From Mycobacterium sp. 1245111.1 (lineage in GTDB: Bacteria; Actinomycetota; Actinomycetes; Mycobacteriales; Mycobacteriaceae), in NCBI RefSeq assembly GCF_001673405.1, contig NZ_LZLV01000136.1, positions 153,979-217,978 of the forward strand: a DNA stretch of 64,000 nt, written 5' to 3'. This document shows, piece after piece, positions 32,402 through 41,671 of the stretch. The position numbers were made by a program, and so were the translations under genes. A model generated the notes under the pieces. That model saw only the letters and a program-made list of their open reading frames with translations, was not told the DNA's origin and did not search any database. Each line of letters starts with the position of its first letter. Position 1 is the stretch's first letter.

Positions 32402-33072
32402 GCGGTCAGGACCGCGTCCAGCGCCGAGTAGAACAGCCCCAACCCGTCATCGGACGGCCCGGTCAACGCCTCGGTAGCGTGCTCCGGGTGCGGCATCAAC
32501 CCGACCACGCGTCCGTTGGCCGAGCTGATGCCGGCGATGTCGCGCAGCGAACCGTTGGCGTTGTCGTGGTAGCGAAACACCACGCGGCCTTCGCCTTCCA
32601 ACTCGTCGAGCACGTTGTCGGGGGCCACGTAACGGCCCTCGCCGGACTTCAGCGGGATCAGCAGATCGGCACCGGGCTCGTAGCGCGACGTCCACGCCGT
32701 CGACGTCGACTCCACCCGCAGCCACACGTCTCGGCAGATGAAGTGCAGACCCGCGTTTCGGGTCAGCGCGCCGGGTAGTAGGCCGGCCTCGCAGAGCACC
32801 TGGAAACCGTTGCAAATACCCAGAACCGGCAATCCACGCCCGGCGGCGGCGATCACTTCGCCCATCACCGGAGCGAACTTCGCGATGGCGCCGCAACGCA
32901 GGTAGTCGCCGTAGGAGAAGCCGCCGGGCACCACCACCGCGTCGACGCCCTTGAGGTCGGCGTCGGCATGCCAGAGGCTGACCGATTCGGCGCCGACGGC
33001 CCGCGCCGCCCGGGCCGCGTCGACGTCGTCCAGCGTTCCGGGGAACGTGATGACGCCGATTCGCGCCGTCAC
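32398..33072 (-). CDS. purQ: FGAM synthase glutaminase subunit
   Basis: 224-residue class I glutamine amidotransferase that supplies ammonia to PurL. Catalytic triad: the cysteine in GICNGFQVLCEAGLLPGAL and the His/Glu in MPHPEHATEAL. VVPGGFSYGDYLRCGAIAK is another conserved block. It overlaps purS by four bases, so they are translationally coupled; purL itself is 20 kb away in this window. Confidence 0.97.
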   Translation of the reverse strand: MTARIGVITFPGTLDDVDAARAARAVGAESVSLWHADADLKGVDAVVVPGGFSYGDYLRCGAIAKFAPVMGEVIAAAGRGLPVLGICNGFQVLCEAGLLPGALTRNAGLHFICRDVWLRVESTSTAWTSRYEPGADLLIPLKSGEGRYVAPDNVLDELEGEGRVVFRYHDNANGSLRDIAGISSANGRVVGLMPHPEHATEALTGPSDDGLGLFYSALDAVLTA

Positions 33073-33314
33073 TGCGGTTCTCGGCTAACTGTCCAGTCTT
33101 CGATCACGGTGTTGGCCAACAGCGACTCGGCGATCTCGGCCAGCGCCGAGTCGTCGACACTGTCGTCGACCTCGAGCTCGAATCGCTTGCCCTGCCGAAC
33201 ATCTGAGATGCCGTCATGACCTAGTCGGCCCAGCGCGCCGACGATCGCCTGGCCCTGCGGGTCGAGAATCTCACCCTTGGGCATCACGTGCACAACCACC
33301 CGGGCCACCCGCAA
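33069..33314 (-). CDS. purS: FGAM synthase PurS subunit
   Basis: 81-residue small subunit (RVVVHVMPKGEILDPQGQAI, ALGRLGHDGISDVRQGK) that bridges PurL and PurQ so that ammonia can be passed. The ATG has an AGGAGG ribosome site nine bases upstream. It overlaps purQ by four bases. The assignment is clear from length, motif and context. Confidence 0.95.
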   Translation of the reverse strand: MRVARVVVHVMPKGEILDPQGQAIVGALGRLGHDGISDVRQGKRFELEVDDSVDDSALAEIAESLLANTVIEDWTVSREPQ

Positions 33315-33374
33315 TCCTCCTAGTGTTTCGGCTGCTCGGCGCCAACTCTACCGGTCAGCACCCGCAGCGTCGTG

Positions 33375-34049
33375 CTAGCACGAGCCGAGGTAGGCCGCAC
33401 ACAGCGACGACGTCATCGCGTCCAGCACCTGGGCGTCCGAGATGATCGGCCAGGACAGCTGGACTGGGTCCGACGCCCACAACGTCAATTCGCTGATCGT
33501 GCCGTTCTCGGGCCGCGCGACCAAGTAGACATGCAGCACCGTCGGCCCGCTGACCACCGCAGAGAGCCGGTTCGGCTCGTCGACGGTGACCGACGGCGAT
33601 TCGGCGGGCGCGCCCAGTTGACAGCCGCGCAGCGCGGCGGCGGCGATGTCGAACACCGAGGTCGCACTTGGTCCGGCACGGCCCGTATCGCCACGCCAGT
33701 GCACGACTTCGGCCCGCAGCTGCCATTGGCCCTGCGGTTGGTCCACCGTCGCGCGGCTGGCGACCGCAGCGTTGCGGGTGTCCTGCGGGAATGTCGGCGT
33801 CGCGCACACCTCTTCGAACCGGAACCGTGGCGTCGCAGCGCCGGTCATCGACACGGCCGACCCGGCCGGCGCCGGCCAGTGGTAGGTCGAGTTCAGCGGG
33901 ATGGCCTCCGGCGAAATCCACGCCGTGTCGGGAATCTGGTCGCACACCGGCGGGCAGGTCTGCGCGTCGGCGCGGGCGGGGTGCGACAGCGACGTACGCG
34001 TGGCCAGCAGGACACTCGCGATCAGCGTCGCTGTTACGAATAGGCGCAT
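33375..34049 (-). CDS. Secreted protein with signal peptide, function unknown
   Basis: 224 residues with an N-terminal hydrophobic stretch (MRLFVTATLIASVLLATRTS) and an ARADA-type cleavage site. The mature part starts QTCPPVCDQIPDTAWI and has six to seven cysteines, including the final LGSC, suggesting disulfides in the periplasm or wall. No known domain is recognised. An upstream in-frame ATG at 34064 adds five residues. It is divergent from the metallo-beta-lactamase-fold gene and lies just upstream of purS. Confidence 0.75.
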   Translation of the reverse strand: MRLFVTATLIASVLLATRTSLSHPARADAQTCPPVCDQIPDTAWISPEAIPLNSTYHWPAPAGSAVSMTGAATPRFRFEEVCATPTFPQDTRNAAVASRATVDQPQGQWQLRAEVVHWRGDTGRAGPSATSVFDIAAAALRGCQLGAPAESPSVTVDEPNRLSAVVSGPTVLHVYLVARPENGTISELTLWASDPVQLSWPIISDAQVLDAMTSSLCAAYLGSC

Positions 34050-34082
34050 GCCGCCGCACCTCATGAGCGCACAATCGTAGAC

Positions 34083-34721
34083 ATGCAACTCACGCATTTC
34101 GGTCATTCCTGCGTTCTTGCCGATTTCGGCCACACCACGGTGTTGTTTGATCCGGGCAACTTCTCGCACGGCTTCGAGGGCATCACCGGCCTGTCCGCGA
34201 TCGTCATCACACATCAGCATCCCGACCACGTCGACCAGGAGCGGCTGCCCGCACTCCTCGACGCCAACCCGGGCGCCGCGCTGTACGCCGACCCGCAGAC
34301 CACCGAGCAGCTGTCCGCGCCGTGCCAGGCGGTGCACGTCGGCGACGAGCTGGCGGTCGGCCAGCTGACCATCCGCGCGCTCGGCGGCAAGCATGCGGTC
34401 ATCCACCCGGAAATCCCAGTGATAGACAACATTTCGTACGTCATCGACGAGGGCGGCCAACGCGCCCGCTTCATGCATCCCGGTGACGCGCTGTTCGTCC
34501 CGGACGAGCCGATCGAGGTGCTCGCCACCCCGGCCGCGGCACCCTGGATGAAGATCTCCGAGGCGGTCGACTACCTACGGGCGGTGGCGCCGGCCCGCGC
34601 CATCCCCATCCACCAGGCCGTCGTCGCCCCGGAGGCGCGCGGCATCTACTACGGCCGGCTCACTGAGATGACCAACACCGACTTCCAGGTGCTGCCCGAG
34701 GAAACCGGGGTCGCCTTCTAG
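34083..34721 (+). CDS. Metallo-beta-lactamase-fold hydrolase (UlaG-like)
   Basis: 212 residues. The zinc motif THQHPDHVD (HxHxDH) lies near residue 40; further ligands are in MHPGDALF and IPIHQA. The short length and beginning MQLTHFGHSCVLADF match UlaG/RomA-type lactonase-like proteins, cytosolic hydrolases with varied substrates. It is convergent with the flavoprotein gene across two terminator hairpins. Confidence 0.85.
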   Translation: MQLTHFGHSCVLADFGHTTVLFDPGNFSHGFEGITGLSAIVITHQHPDHVDQERLPALLDANPGAALYADPQTTEQLSAPCQAVHVGDELAVGQLTIRALGGKHAVIHPEIPVIDNISYVIDEGGQRARFMHPGDALFVPDEPIEVLATPAAAPWMKISEAVDYLRAVAPARAIPIHQAVVAPEARGIYYGRLTEMTNTDFQVLPEETGVAF

Positions 34722-34736
34722 GTCTGGGCGCCGAGC

Positions 34737-34787
34737 GTGCGTGCGGCCAGACGCACACAGGGCGTCGAATGTGCGGCTGGGCGCACA
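34737..34787. terminator. Two tandem hairpins between convergent genes
   Basis: GTGCGT (34737-34742)/ACGCAC (34751-34756), loop of eight, and TGTGCG (34770-34775)/CGCACA (34782-34787), loop of six. They act as terminators on both strands. The second includes the motif CGTCGA-TGTGC that reappears in the terminator at 39422. Confidence 0.65.
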
Positions 34788-34797
34788 CTCCTTGGTT

Positions 34798-36450
34798 CTA
34801 ACCGATGTCGGCGACCGCACCGCGGCCCGCGGCACGACCGGAGAAGATGCAGCCGCCCAGAAACGTGCCCTCCAGCGCCCGGTAGCCGTGCACCCCGCCG
34901 CCACCGAAACCGGCCACCTCGCCGGCCGCGTACAGCCCGTCCAGCGGACTCCCGTCGGCACCGAGCACCCGGGAGTCCAGATCGGTCTCCAAGCCTCCCA
35001 ACGTCTTTCGCGTCAAGATGTGCAGCTTGACCGCGATGAGCGGACCGGCCTTGGGATCCAGCAGCGGATGCGGGGCAACCACCCGGCCCAGCTTGTCGCC
35101 CAGGAATTCGCGGGCGGCGCGGATCGCGGTGATCTGACCGTCCTTGGTGAATTTGTTGACCACTTCGCGGTCGCGGGCGGTGACCTCGTCGGCGACCGTG
35201 GCGTAGTCCAGCGGCGTCACATCGGGCAGCGTGTTCATCGCAGACACTAACTCGCGCAACGACTTTGCAGTGACGAAGTCGACGCCTCGATCGACGAAGG
35301 CCTGCACCGGTCCCGGTGCGCCCGATCCGGCCCGCGAGGCCAGCAGCTGCCGCACGCTGCGGCTGGTCAGGTCGGGATTCTGCTCCTGACCCGACAGGCC
35401 GAATTCCTTGCCAATGATCTTGCTGTTCAACACAAACCAGGTGTAGTCGTGGCCTGACTTGGCGATGTACTCCAGGGTTCCCAGGGTGTCGAAGCCGGGA
35501 TACAGCGGCACCGGCAACCGCTTCCCGGTCGCGTCCAGCCACAGCGACGACGGGCCCGGGATGATCCGGATGCCGTGCATGGGCCAGATCGGGTCATAGT
35601 TGGTGATGCCCTCGGTGTAGTGCCACATCCGATCCGGGTTGATCACCCGGGCGCCGGTCTTCTGGGTGATCGCGATCATCCGGCCATCGACGTGGGCGGG
35701 CACACCGGCGAGCATCTTCTCCGGGACGCGACCCATCCGGGTGGGCCAGTTGGCCCGCACCATGTCGTGGTTGCCGCCGATACCGCCGCTGGTGACGATC
35801 ACCGCTTGCGCGCGAAACTCGAACTCGCCGACTACTTTTCGCGACGACGAGACGCCGCGCGGCTCGGACGACGGCTCGAGCACGCTACCGCGCACGCCGG
35901 TCACCGCGTTCCCCTCGACGATCAGCTCGTCGACCTGATGCCGGTAGGCGAACTGCACGTTCGGGTGGTCGACGAGCCGGCGCGCGAAAATGTCGACGAT
36001 GGCGGGCCCGGTGCCCCAGGTGATGTGGAAGCGCGGCACCGAATTGCCGTGCCCCTGAGCGCCGTAGCCGCCGCGCTCGGCCCAGCCCACCAACGGGAAG
36101 ATCTTCAAACCCCGCTCGCGCAGCCAGCTCCGCTTCTCCCCGGCCGCGAAATCGACGTAGGCGTGCGCCCATTGTTTGGGCCAGTAGTCCTCTTCGCGGT
36201 CGAAGGCCGCGGTGCCAAGCCAGTCCTGCAGTGCGAGTTCGTGGCTGTCGTGCACACCGAGTCGACGCTGCTCGGGGCTGTCGACGAAGAACAGGCCGCC
36301 GAACGACCAGAACGCCTGCCCGCCGAGGTTGGCGCTGTTCTCCTGGTCGACGATCAATACCCGTTTGCCGCGTTCGGCCACCTCGCAGGCCGCCACCAGG
36401 CCGGCCAGGCCCGCCCCGACGATCACGACATCAGCTTGGGTATCGCTCAT
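34798..36450 (-). CDS. FAD-dependent flavoprotein dehydrogenase (Rv0785 type)
   Basis: 550 residues. FAD-binding GxGxxG is in VVIVGAGLAGLVAACEVAERG, followed by VTSGGIGGNHDMV; the C-terminal FAD contact is GLYAAGEVAGFGGGGVHGY with GTFLGGCIFSGRAAG. It belongs to the succinate-dehydrogenase/fumarate-reductase flavoprotein superfamily, close to 3-ketosteroid-1-dehydrogenase-like enzymes. The substrate is unknown. It is convergent with the UlaG-like gene. The DUF2334 gene follows upstream on the same strand and may be co-transcribed. Confidence 0.9.
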   Translation of the reverse strand: MSDTQADVVIVGAGLAGLVAACEVAERGKRVLIVDQENSANLGGQAFWSFGGLFFVDSPEQRRLGVHDSHELALQDWLGTAAFDREEDYWPKQWAHAYVDFAAGEKRSWLRERGLKIFPLVGWAERGGYGAQGHGNSVPRFHITWGTGPAIVDIFARRLVDHPNVQFAYRHQVDELIVEGNAVTGVRGSVLEPSSEPRGVSSSRKVVGEFEFRAQAVIVTSGGIGGNHDMVRANWPTRMGRVPEKMLAGVPAHVDGRMIAITQKTGARVINPDRMWHYTEGITNYDPIWPMHGIRIIPGPSSLWLDATGKRLPVPLYPGFDTLGTLEYIAKSGHDYTWFVLNSKIIGKEFGLSGQEQNPDLTSRSVRQLLASRAGSGAPGPVQAFVDRGVDFVTAKSLRELVSAMNTLPDVTPLDYATVADEVTARDREVVNKFTKDGQITAIRAAREFLGDKLGRVVAPHPLLDPKAGPLIAVKLHILTRKTLGGLETDLDSRVLGADGSPLDGLYAAGEVAGFGGGGVHGYRALEGTFLGGCIFSGRAAGRGAVADIG

Positions 36451-36477
36451 GGCGCTACACAGTAGCGACCGCTGCGG

Positions 36478-37182
36478 TCAGGCCGCGTCGAGAATGGCCT
36501 GATCCGGCCGCCATTGGTATTGGGTCGGTTCGCAGCCCTGCAGCCGTGAGATGTCGACCGCGTCCAGCATCGCTTGCAGCGGACCAGGCTTGCGCAAGTG
36601 ACTGGCCGCCACCGCGACCCGGACGACGCCGTCACGGCGCGCCACGCGCTCGGCCGACAGCACCAGCATCCGGCACCACCACGGCTCGGACAGGAAGCCT
36701 TCACCGATGCCCAGCACCCGCGCCCGCACGCTCGTCTGCCGGACCAGGTCGGTGATCTCGTGCAGATCGGCAAGCAACCGGAAACCGTTGCGCGGCAAGG
36801 CAGTAACTGTTCCGGGCGACGCGGTCCAGCGCGGCGCCGCGAAGAGCCGGGTGCGCAGGCCGAGGTGTTCGAGCACCCGGTCCGCGGCCATCAATCGCAG
36901 GTTGGCCTCATGCGCCGGCAGGCTGGCGAATTCGCCGCGGCGCTTCTTGGTGGCTGCGTCGTCGTATCCGTTGAGCAGGATGGCGTCACCGCCGGCGCGT
37001 CGGGCCGTCAGCCACTCGACGGTCACCGGGTCCTGATCCAGCTTGTAGCCACCCTTCAACCGAGGGGCAACCAGCAGCGACACCGGCACGGAGCGGGTGT
37101 CCATCTTTTCGCAGAACTCGGCGACGTCGTCCAACGTGCGATCGCGAATCCCGGACACCGAGACGATCAGCTTCCCAGACAC
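36478..37182 (-). CDS. DUF2334-type predicted deacetylase
   Basis: 234 residues. It starts MSGKLIVSVSGIRDRTLDDV and contains SVPVSLLVAPRLKGG and LFAAPRWTASPGT, corresponding to DUF2334, a carbohydrate-esterase-like NodB fold. The usual metal-binding His pair is hard to identify, so it may not be a canonical deacetylase. It corresponds in position and size to Rv0784. It lies 27 bases upstream of the flavoprotein gene. Confidence 0.75.
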   Translation of the reverse strand: MSGKLIVSVSGIRDRTLDDVAEFCEKMDTRSVPVSLLVAPRLKGGYKLDQDPVTVEWLTARRAGGDAILLNGYDDAATKKRRGEFASLPAHEANLRLMAADRVLEHLGLRTRLFAAPRWTASPGTVTALPRNGFRLLADLHEITDLVRQTSVRARVLGIGEGFLSEPWWCRMLVLSAERVARRDGVVRVAVAASHLRKPGPLQAMLDAVDISRLQGCEPTQYQWRPDQAILDAA

Positions 37183-37261
37183 ATCTCAATTTTGACGATG
37201 TCAGGTGTCCGGACAGTGACATACACGCGGACAGAAAGCGTCAGTTCGATAGGTCCACCAG

Positions 37262-37750
37262 CTAATTCGGGAGGACGGCCTCGACTGCCGCGATCACCTC
37301 GGGCGCATCGGGCACGGTCTGCGGCCGGAATCGGTTGACCACCTGGCCGCCCGGTGCGATCAGGAACTTCTCGAAGTTCCACTGCACGTCACCGGCGTCG
37401 CCGGCAGCATCGGGTGTCTTGGTCAGCTCGGCGTACAACGGGTGCCGGCCCGGTCCGTTTACCTCGGTTTTCGCCAGTAGCGGAAACGTCACACCGTAGG
37501 TGGTGGAGCAGAAGGTCTGAATCTCCTCGGCGGTGCCGGGCTCCTGGCCCATGAACTGGTTGCACGGCACCCCCAGGACGGTGAGACCGCGCTCGCCGTA
37601 GTCGCGCGCCAGCTGCTCCAGCGCGGCATATTGCGGCGTCAGACCGCATTTGGATGCCACATTGACGACGAGCACGGCGCGGTCGTTGTAGTCGGCCAGC
37701 GATAAGGATCCGCCGTCGAGGCCGGTCAAAGGGATCTCGGTCACAGTCAT
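37262..37750 (-). CDS. Glutathione-peroxidase-family thiol peroxidase
   Basis: 162 residues. The peroxidatic cysteine is in NVASKCGLTPQYAALE; the conserved Gln/Asn are in PCNQFMGQEPG and the Trp-Asn in WNFEKFLI. It is a Cys-type GPx that uses thioredoxin-like reductants because mycobacteria lack glutathione. It detoxifies peroxides and lipid hydroperoxides in the cytosol. It is divergent from emrB. Confidence 0.92.
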   Translation of the reverse strand: MTVTEIPLTGLDGGSLSLADYNDRAVLVVNVASKCGLTPQYAALEQLARDYGERGLTVLGVPCNQFMGQEPGTAEEIQTFCSTTYGVTFPLLAKTEVNGPGRHPLYAELTKTPDAAGDAGDVQWNFEKFLIAPGGQVVNRFRPQTVPDAPEVIAAVEAVLPN

Positions 37751-37825
37751 AGTCGGAGGCTACCTGCATCGCATCCCCCGCAACTTAGATTGATCACCAG
37801 CTAGTCTGTCGTTACGCTGGCCCAT

Positions 37826-39412
37826 ATGGTTTCTCGCGCGGCACCGCCGACGGACACGGCACCGGACGCCGACGACCCACCCGACTATCCCGACTCGCTC
37901 GATGCCGGGCTGCTGAGGATCGCCGGGGTCTGCATCCTCGCCTCGGTGATGGCGATTCTGGACGGCACGGTGGTCAGCGTCGCGCAGCGCACGTTCATCG
38001 GGGAATTCGGCTCGACGCAGGCCGTTGTCGCGTGGACGATCACCGGCTACACGCTCGGGCAAGCCACCGTCATTCCGCTGGCCGGCTGGGCGTCTGACCG
38101 ATTCGGCACCAAGCGGCTGTTCATGGGCGCGGCCCTGTGGTTCACGTGCGCGTCGCTGCTGTGCTCGCTGGCATCGAATATCAATCAGCTCATCGCTTTT
38201 CGCGTCATCCAGGGCCTGGGTGGCGGGATGCTGGTGCCGTTGACGCTGATCATCCTGACCCGCGAAGCCGGCCCGAGACGACTCGGCCGATTGATGGCGG
38301 TACTCGGTATCCCGATGCTGCTGGCCCCGATGTGCGGGCCGGTTCTGGGCGGCTGGCTGATCAGCGCCTACGGGTGGGAGTGGATCTTCCGGATCAACCT
38401 GCCGGTCGGTGTGATCTTGCTGGTATCCGCGGCGTTGATCTTCCCGAAGGATCGACCGCGCCCGTCGGAGGCATTCGACTTCGTCGGGATGTTGTTGCTG
38501 TCACCGGGATTGGCGTCACTTCTGTTCGGGATCTCCTCGGTGCCGCGGCGGGACAGCTTCACCGACCACCACGTGTGGATACCGGGACTGATCGGCCTCG
38601 CGTTGGTCACCGCGTTCGTCCTACACGCGTTGCATCGCTCCGACCATCCGCTGATCGACCTGGCCTTGTTCAAGAACCGGGCCGTGACATTGTCCAACAT
38701 TTCGATGTTCTTGTTCTCGGTCGGGTTTTTCGGCGCAGTCCTCGTGGTTCCGAGCTATCTGCAGCAGCTTCTGCACGAGACGCCGCTGCAGTCCGGGCTT
38801 CAGCTGATCCCGCAGGGGCTCGGCGCGATGCTGACCATGCCGCTGGCTGGCACCTTGATGGACAAGCGCGGACCCCGCAACGTACTGCTGGTCGGGCTCG
38901 CCCTGATCTCCGCCGGGTTGAGCGTATTCGCCTACGGCGCATGGCAACAGGCAGATTACCTACCGACCCTGATGCTGGGGCTGGTGACGACCGGTATCGG
39001 CCTGGGCTGCACCCTGACGCCGCTGTCCGGGGCCGCGGTTCAGACTCTGGCGCCGAACGAGGTGGCCCGCGGTTCGACGCTCCTCAGCGTCAACCAGCAC
39101 GTCGCGGTCGCGGTAGGCACCGCGTTGATGTCGGTGATCTTGACCAGTCAGTTCAATCGCAGCGAAACCATCGGTACCGCAGAAAAACTCGGCATCCTGC
39201 GTGGAAAGTTCACCAGACACGGTGTACCCGTTCCATCACATCACCAGGTCTCCGCCGAATTCACCGCGCGGCTGATGCACGACCTGACCCACTCCTACAC
39301 GCTCGTCTTGGCGGTCTCGATTGTCGTTGTGGCGGTGACGCTTCTGCCGGTGGCGTTCCTGCCCAACAAGCCACCGCCGCCCGGTCGCGCCCAGTCCACG
39401 GTGCCCGTCTAG
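37826..39412 (+). CDS. emrB: MFS drug:H+ antiporter (DHA2 family, EmrB type)
   Basis: 528 residues and about 14 transmembrane helices. Motif A-like GWASDRFGTKRLFM follows TM2, motif C-like VLGIPMLLAPMCGPVLGGW lies in TM5, and the antiporter motif INLPVGV is present. It exports toxic hydrophobic compounds at the inner membrane. Cytosolic ends are hydrophilic (N-terminal DTAPDADDPPDYPD). It corresponds to Rv0783c. The ATG at 37826 is preceded by a short gap from the divergent peroxidase gene. Confidence 0.92.
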   Translation: MVSRAAPPTDTAPDADDPPDYPDSLDAGLLRIAGVCILASVMAILDGTVVSVAQRTFIGEFGSTQAVVAWTITGYTLGQATVIPLAGWASDRFGTKRLFMGAALWFTCASLLCSLASNINQLIAFRVIQGLGGGMLVPLTLIILTREAGPRRLGRLMAVLGIPMLLAPMCGPVLGGWLISAYGWEWIFRINLPVGVILLVSAALIFPKDRPRPSEAFDFVGMLLLSPGLASLLFGISSVPRRDSFTDHHVWIPGLIGLALVTAFVLHALHRSDHPLIDLALFKNRAVTLSNISMFLFSVGFFGAVLVVPSYLQQLLHETPLQSGLQLIPQGLGAMLTMPLAGTLMDKRGPRNVLLVGLALISAGLSVFAYGAWQQADYLPTLMLGLVTTGIGLGCTLTPLSGAAVQTLAPNEVARGSTLLSVNQHVAVAVGTALMSVILTSQFNRSETIGTAEKLGILRGKFTRHGVPVPSHHQVSAEFTARLMHDLTHSYTLVLAVSIVVVAVTLLPVAFLPNKPPPPGRAQSTVPV

Positions 39413-39421
39413 AGCGCTACT

Positions 39422-39486
39422 CGTCGACTGTGCAGTTTATCGATGCCGATCCGCGATTTTCGCGACCACAACATGCACACTCGACG
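39422..39486. terminator. Nested bidirectional terminator hairpin
   Basis: Outer arms CGTCGACTGTGCA (39422-39434) and TGCACACTCGACG (39474-39486) match 12 of 13. Inside is the perfect small hairpin CGCGA-TTT-TCGCG (39452-39464). It occupies the gap between convergent emrB and ptrB. Confidence 0.7.
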
Positions 39487-39523
39487 CCGGATGCCCAACC
39501 CGCCGGCGTCGATGACGACCCGG

Positions 39524-41671
39524 CTACCCCTGCGCACCGCTGAGGAGATCGTCTACCTGGCCGCTGCCGTAGTTGTCGCGATCGGCGGCTGCTAGCAGCC
39601 ATGCGTATTGGTAGGCCGTCTCTTTCCAGCGCTCGTAGCGTCCGCTGATGCCACCGTGGCCCGCGGTCATCTGGGTTTTCAGCAGCACCGGGTTACTGCC
39701 GACTTTGGTATGCCGTAGTGCGGCAACCCATTTGGCTGGCTCGACGTAGTAGACCCGGGTGTCGTGCAGCGACGTCATCGCCAGAATCGCCGGATAGTGC
39801 TGTGCGGTGACATTCTCGTACGGCGAATACGATTTCATGTAGTGGTAAACATCGCTGTCGCTCAACGGGTTTCCCCATTCGTCCCACTCGGTAACGGTCA
39901 GCGGCAGCGACGGGTCCAGGATCGTGGTCAGCGGATCGACGAACGGCACCTGCGCCAGAATCCCGGCGAACAACTCGGGCGCCATGTTGGCCACCGCACC
40001 CATGAGCAGGCCGCCGGCGCTTCCACCCAGCGCCACCAACTGCTGCGGGCGGGTCTGCCCACTGTCGACCAAATGCTGTCCGACGGCGATGAAGTCGGTG
40101 AAGGTGTTCTTCTTCTCGAACAGCTTGCCGTGCTCGTACCACAGCCGGCCCATCTCGCCGCCGCCGCGGACGTGGGCGACCGCGAAGATCATGCCGCGGT
40201 CGAGCAGCGACAGCCGAGCGATGGAGAACCGGGGGTCCTCACAAATCTCGTAGGCGCCGTAGCCGTAAACCAATGCCGGAGCCGGGAATTCAATGTCGGC
40301 GCGGTGCACGATCGAGATCGGGATCTTGGTTCCGTCCGCGGCGTGCGCCCATTCCCGGCGCTCGACGTAGTCTTCGCGGCGATAGTCGCCGAGCACCGGT
40401 TGCTCACGCAGCAGCGTGCGCTCGCCGGTGACCAGGTCGAGGTCGTAGATCCGCACCGGCGTCACGAACGATCCGGCGCCGATTCGCAGCTTGGGCGAGG
40501 CCCAGTTCGGATTCGCGCCCAGTCCGGCCGACATCAGTTCGGAATCGAACGAGATCTCCTCCGGCCGGCCATACCCGTCATCCTCGATCGGCCACAACTG
40601 GATTCGCGGCAGCGCCTCACCGCGATAGCTGACCACCAAGTGGCCGGCGAAGGCATCGACGCCGTCGAGCCGCACGTCGTCGCGGTGTTCGATCAGCGTG
40701 CGCTGGTCGGCGGGGTCGTCGACCGGCGCCTCGGCCAGCTGGAAGTTCACCGCATTCTCGTTGTGCAGGATCAGGAATCGATCCCGACCGCCGACGATCG
40801 CGTGCTCCACCGAGTACTCGATGCCGTCGCGGCGCGGCAACACCGTGACAAATTCGGCCTCCGGGTCGGCGGCGTCGGCGTAGCGTACCTCCGAGGTTAT
40901 CGCCGATCCCGCGGCGATCAACACGTACTTGTCGCTGCGGCTTCGACCTACGGCGAGCCAATATTTCTCGTCTGCTTCGTGATACACCTTTTCGGCCGGC
41001 AGGCCGGACGCCAGTCGGTGCCGCCACACAGTGTCGGGCCGCCATGCGGCGTCGACGGTGACGTAGTAGACGGTCCTGTTGTCGGTACCCCAGGTCACGC
41101 CCGCGCCGATGCCGACGATCTCATCGGGATACTGCTCACCCGTGACAAGATTCCTGAACCGCAACGTGTATCGCTCGTCGCCGACCACGTCGACGGAGTA
41201 TGCGAGCACGTTTCCGTCCGGGCTGATGCTGGCCGCACCGAGGGAGAAGAAGTCGTGCCCGTCGGCTTCGACGTTCTCGTCGAGCAGCACCTGCTCGCCT
41301 GGGATCTCGGTGTGTTCGTCGAGCACCGGCGGATCCCAGTCGGTCGGATCAGTTACCGGGCAACGGCATTGGACCCCGTACTGCTTGCCTTCGAAACTGC
41401 GGGCGTAGTACCACCAGTCACCGCGGCGGACCGGAACCGAGAGGTCAGTCTCTTTGGTTCGCGCTTTGATCTCGTCGAAGATCTTCTGCCGCAACGGCTC
41501 TAGTGAGGCGGTCTGCTGGTCGGCGTACTCGTTCTCGGCCTCCAGGTAGCTGATCACCTCGGGGTTGGACTTGTCCCGCAGCCACTCGTAGGGGTCGACG
41601 AAGACGTCATCGTGAAACTCGCGCCGCGAGTCGACCCGTTTGGCGACCGGCGGTTCAATACGAGAACTCAT
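39524..41671 (-). CDS. ptrB: Oligopeptidase B (S9A serine peptidase), intact
   Basis: 715 residues. A beta-propeller covers about 60-400, then an alpha/beta-hydrolase domain with the nucleophile in LGGSAGGLLMG; the catalytic histidine lies in GHGGISG. It cleaves after basic residues in short peptides in the cytosol. From memory the M. tuberculosis H37Rv gene is split into two annotated parts (Rv0781/Rv0782); here it is one uninterrupted frame. The start overlaps the end of purC by four bases. Confidence 0.95.
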   Translation of the reverse strand: MSSRIEPPVAKRVDSRREFHDDVFVDPYEWLRDKSNPEVISYLEAENEYADQQTASLEPLRQKIFDEIKARTKETDLSVPVRRGDWWYYARSFEGKQYGVQCRCPVTDPTDWDPPVLDEHTEIPGEQVLLDENVEADGHDFFSLGAASISPDGNVLAYSVDVVGDERYTLRFRNLVTGEQYPDEIVGIGAGVTWGTDNRTVYYVTVDAAWRPDTVWRHRLASGLPAEKVYHEADEKYWLAVGRSRSDKYVLIAAGSAITSEVRYADAADPEAEFVTVLPRRDGIEYSVEHAIVGGRDRFLILHNENAVNFQLAEAPVDDPADQRTLIEHRDDVRLDGVDAFAGHLVVSYRGEALPRIQLWPIEDDGYGRPEEISFDSELMSAGLGANPNWASPKLRIGAGSFVTPVRIYDLDLVTGERTLLREQPVLGDYRREDYVERREWAHAADGTKIPISIVHRADIEFPAPALVYGYGAYEICEDPRFSIARLSLLDRGMIFAVAHVRGGGEMGRLWYEHGKLFEKKNTFTDFIAVGQHLVDSGQTRPQQLVALGGSAGGLLMGAVANMAPELFAGILAQVPFVDPLTTILDPSLPLTVTEWDEWGNPLSDSDVYHYMKSYSPYENVTAQHYPAILAMTSLHDTRVYYVEPAKWVAALRHTKVGSNPVLLKTQMTAGHGGISGRYERWKETAYQYAWLLAAADRDNYGSGQVDDLLSGAQG

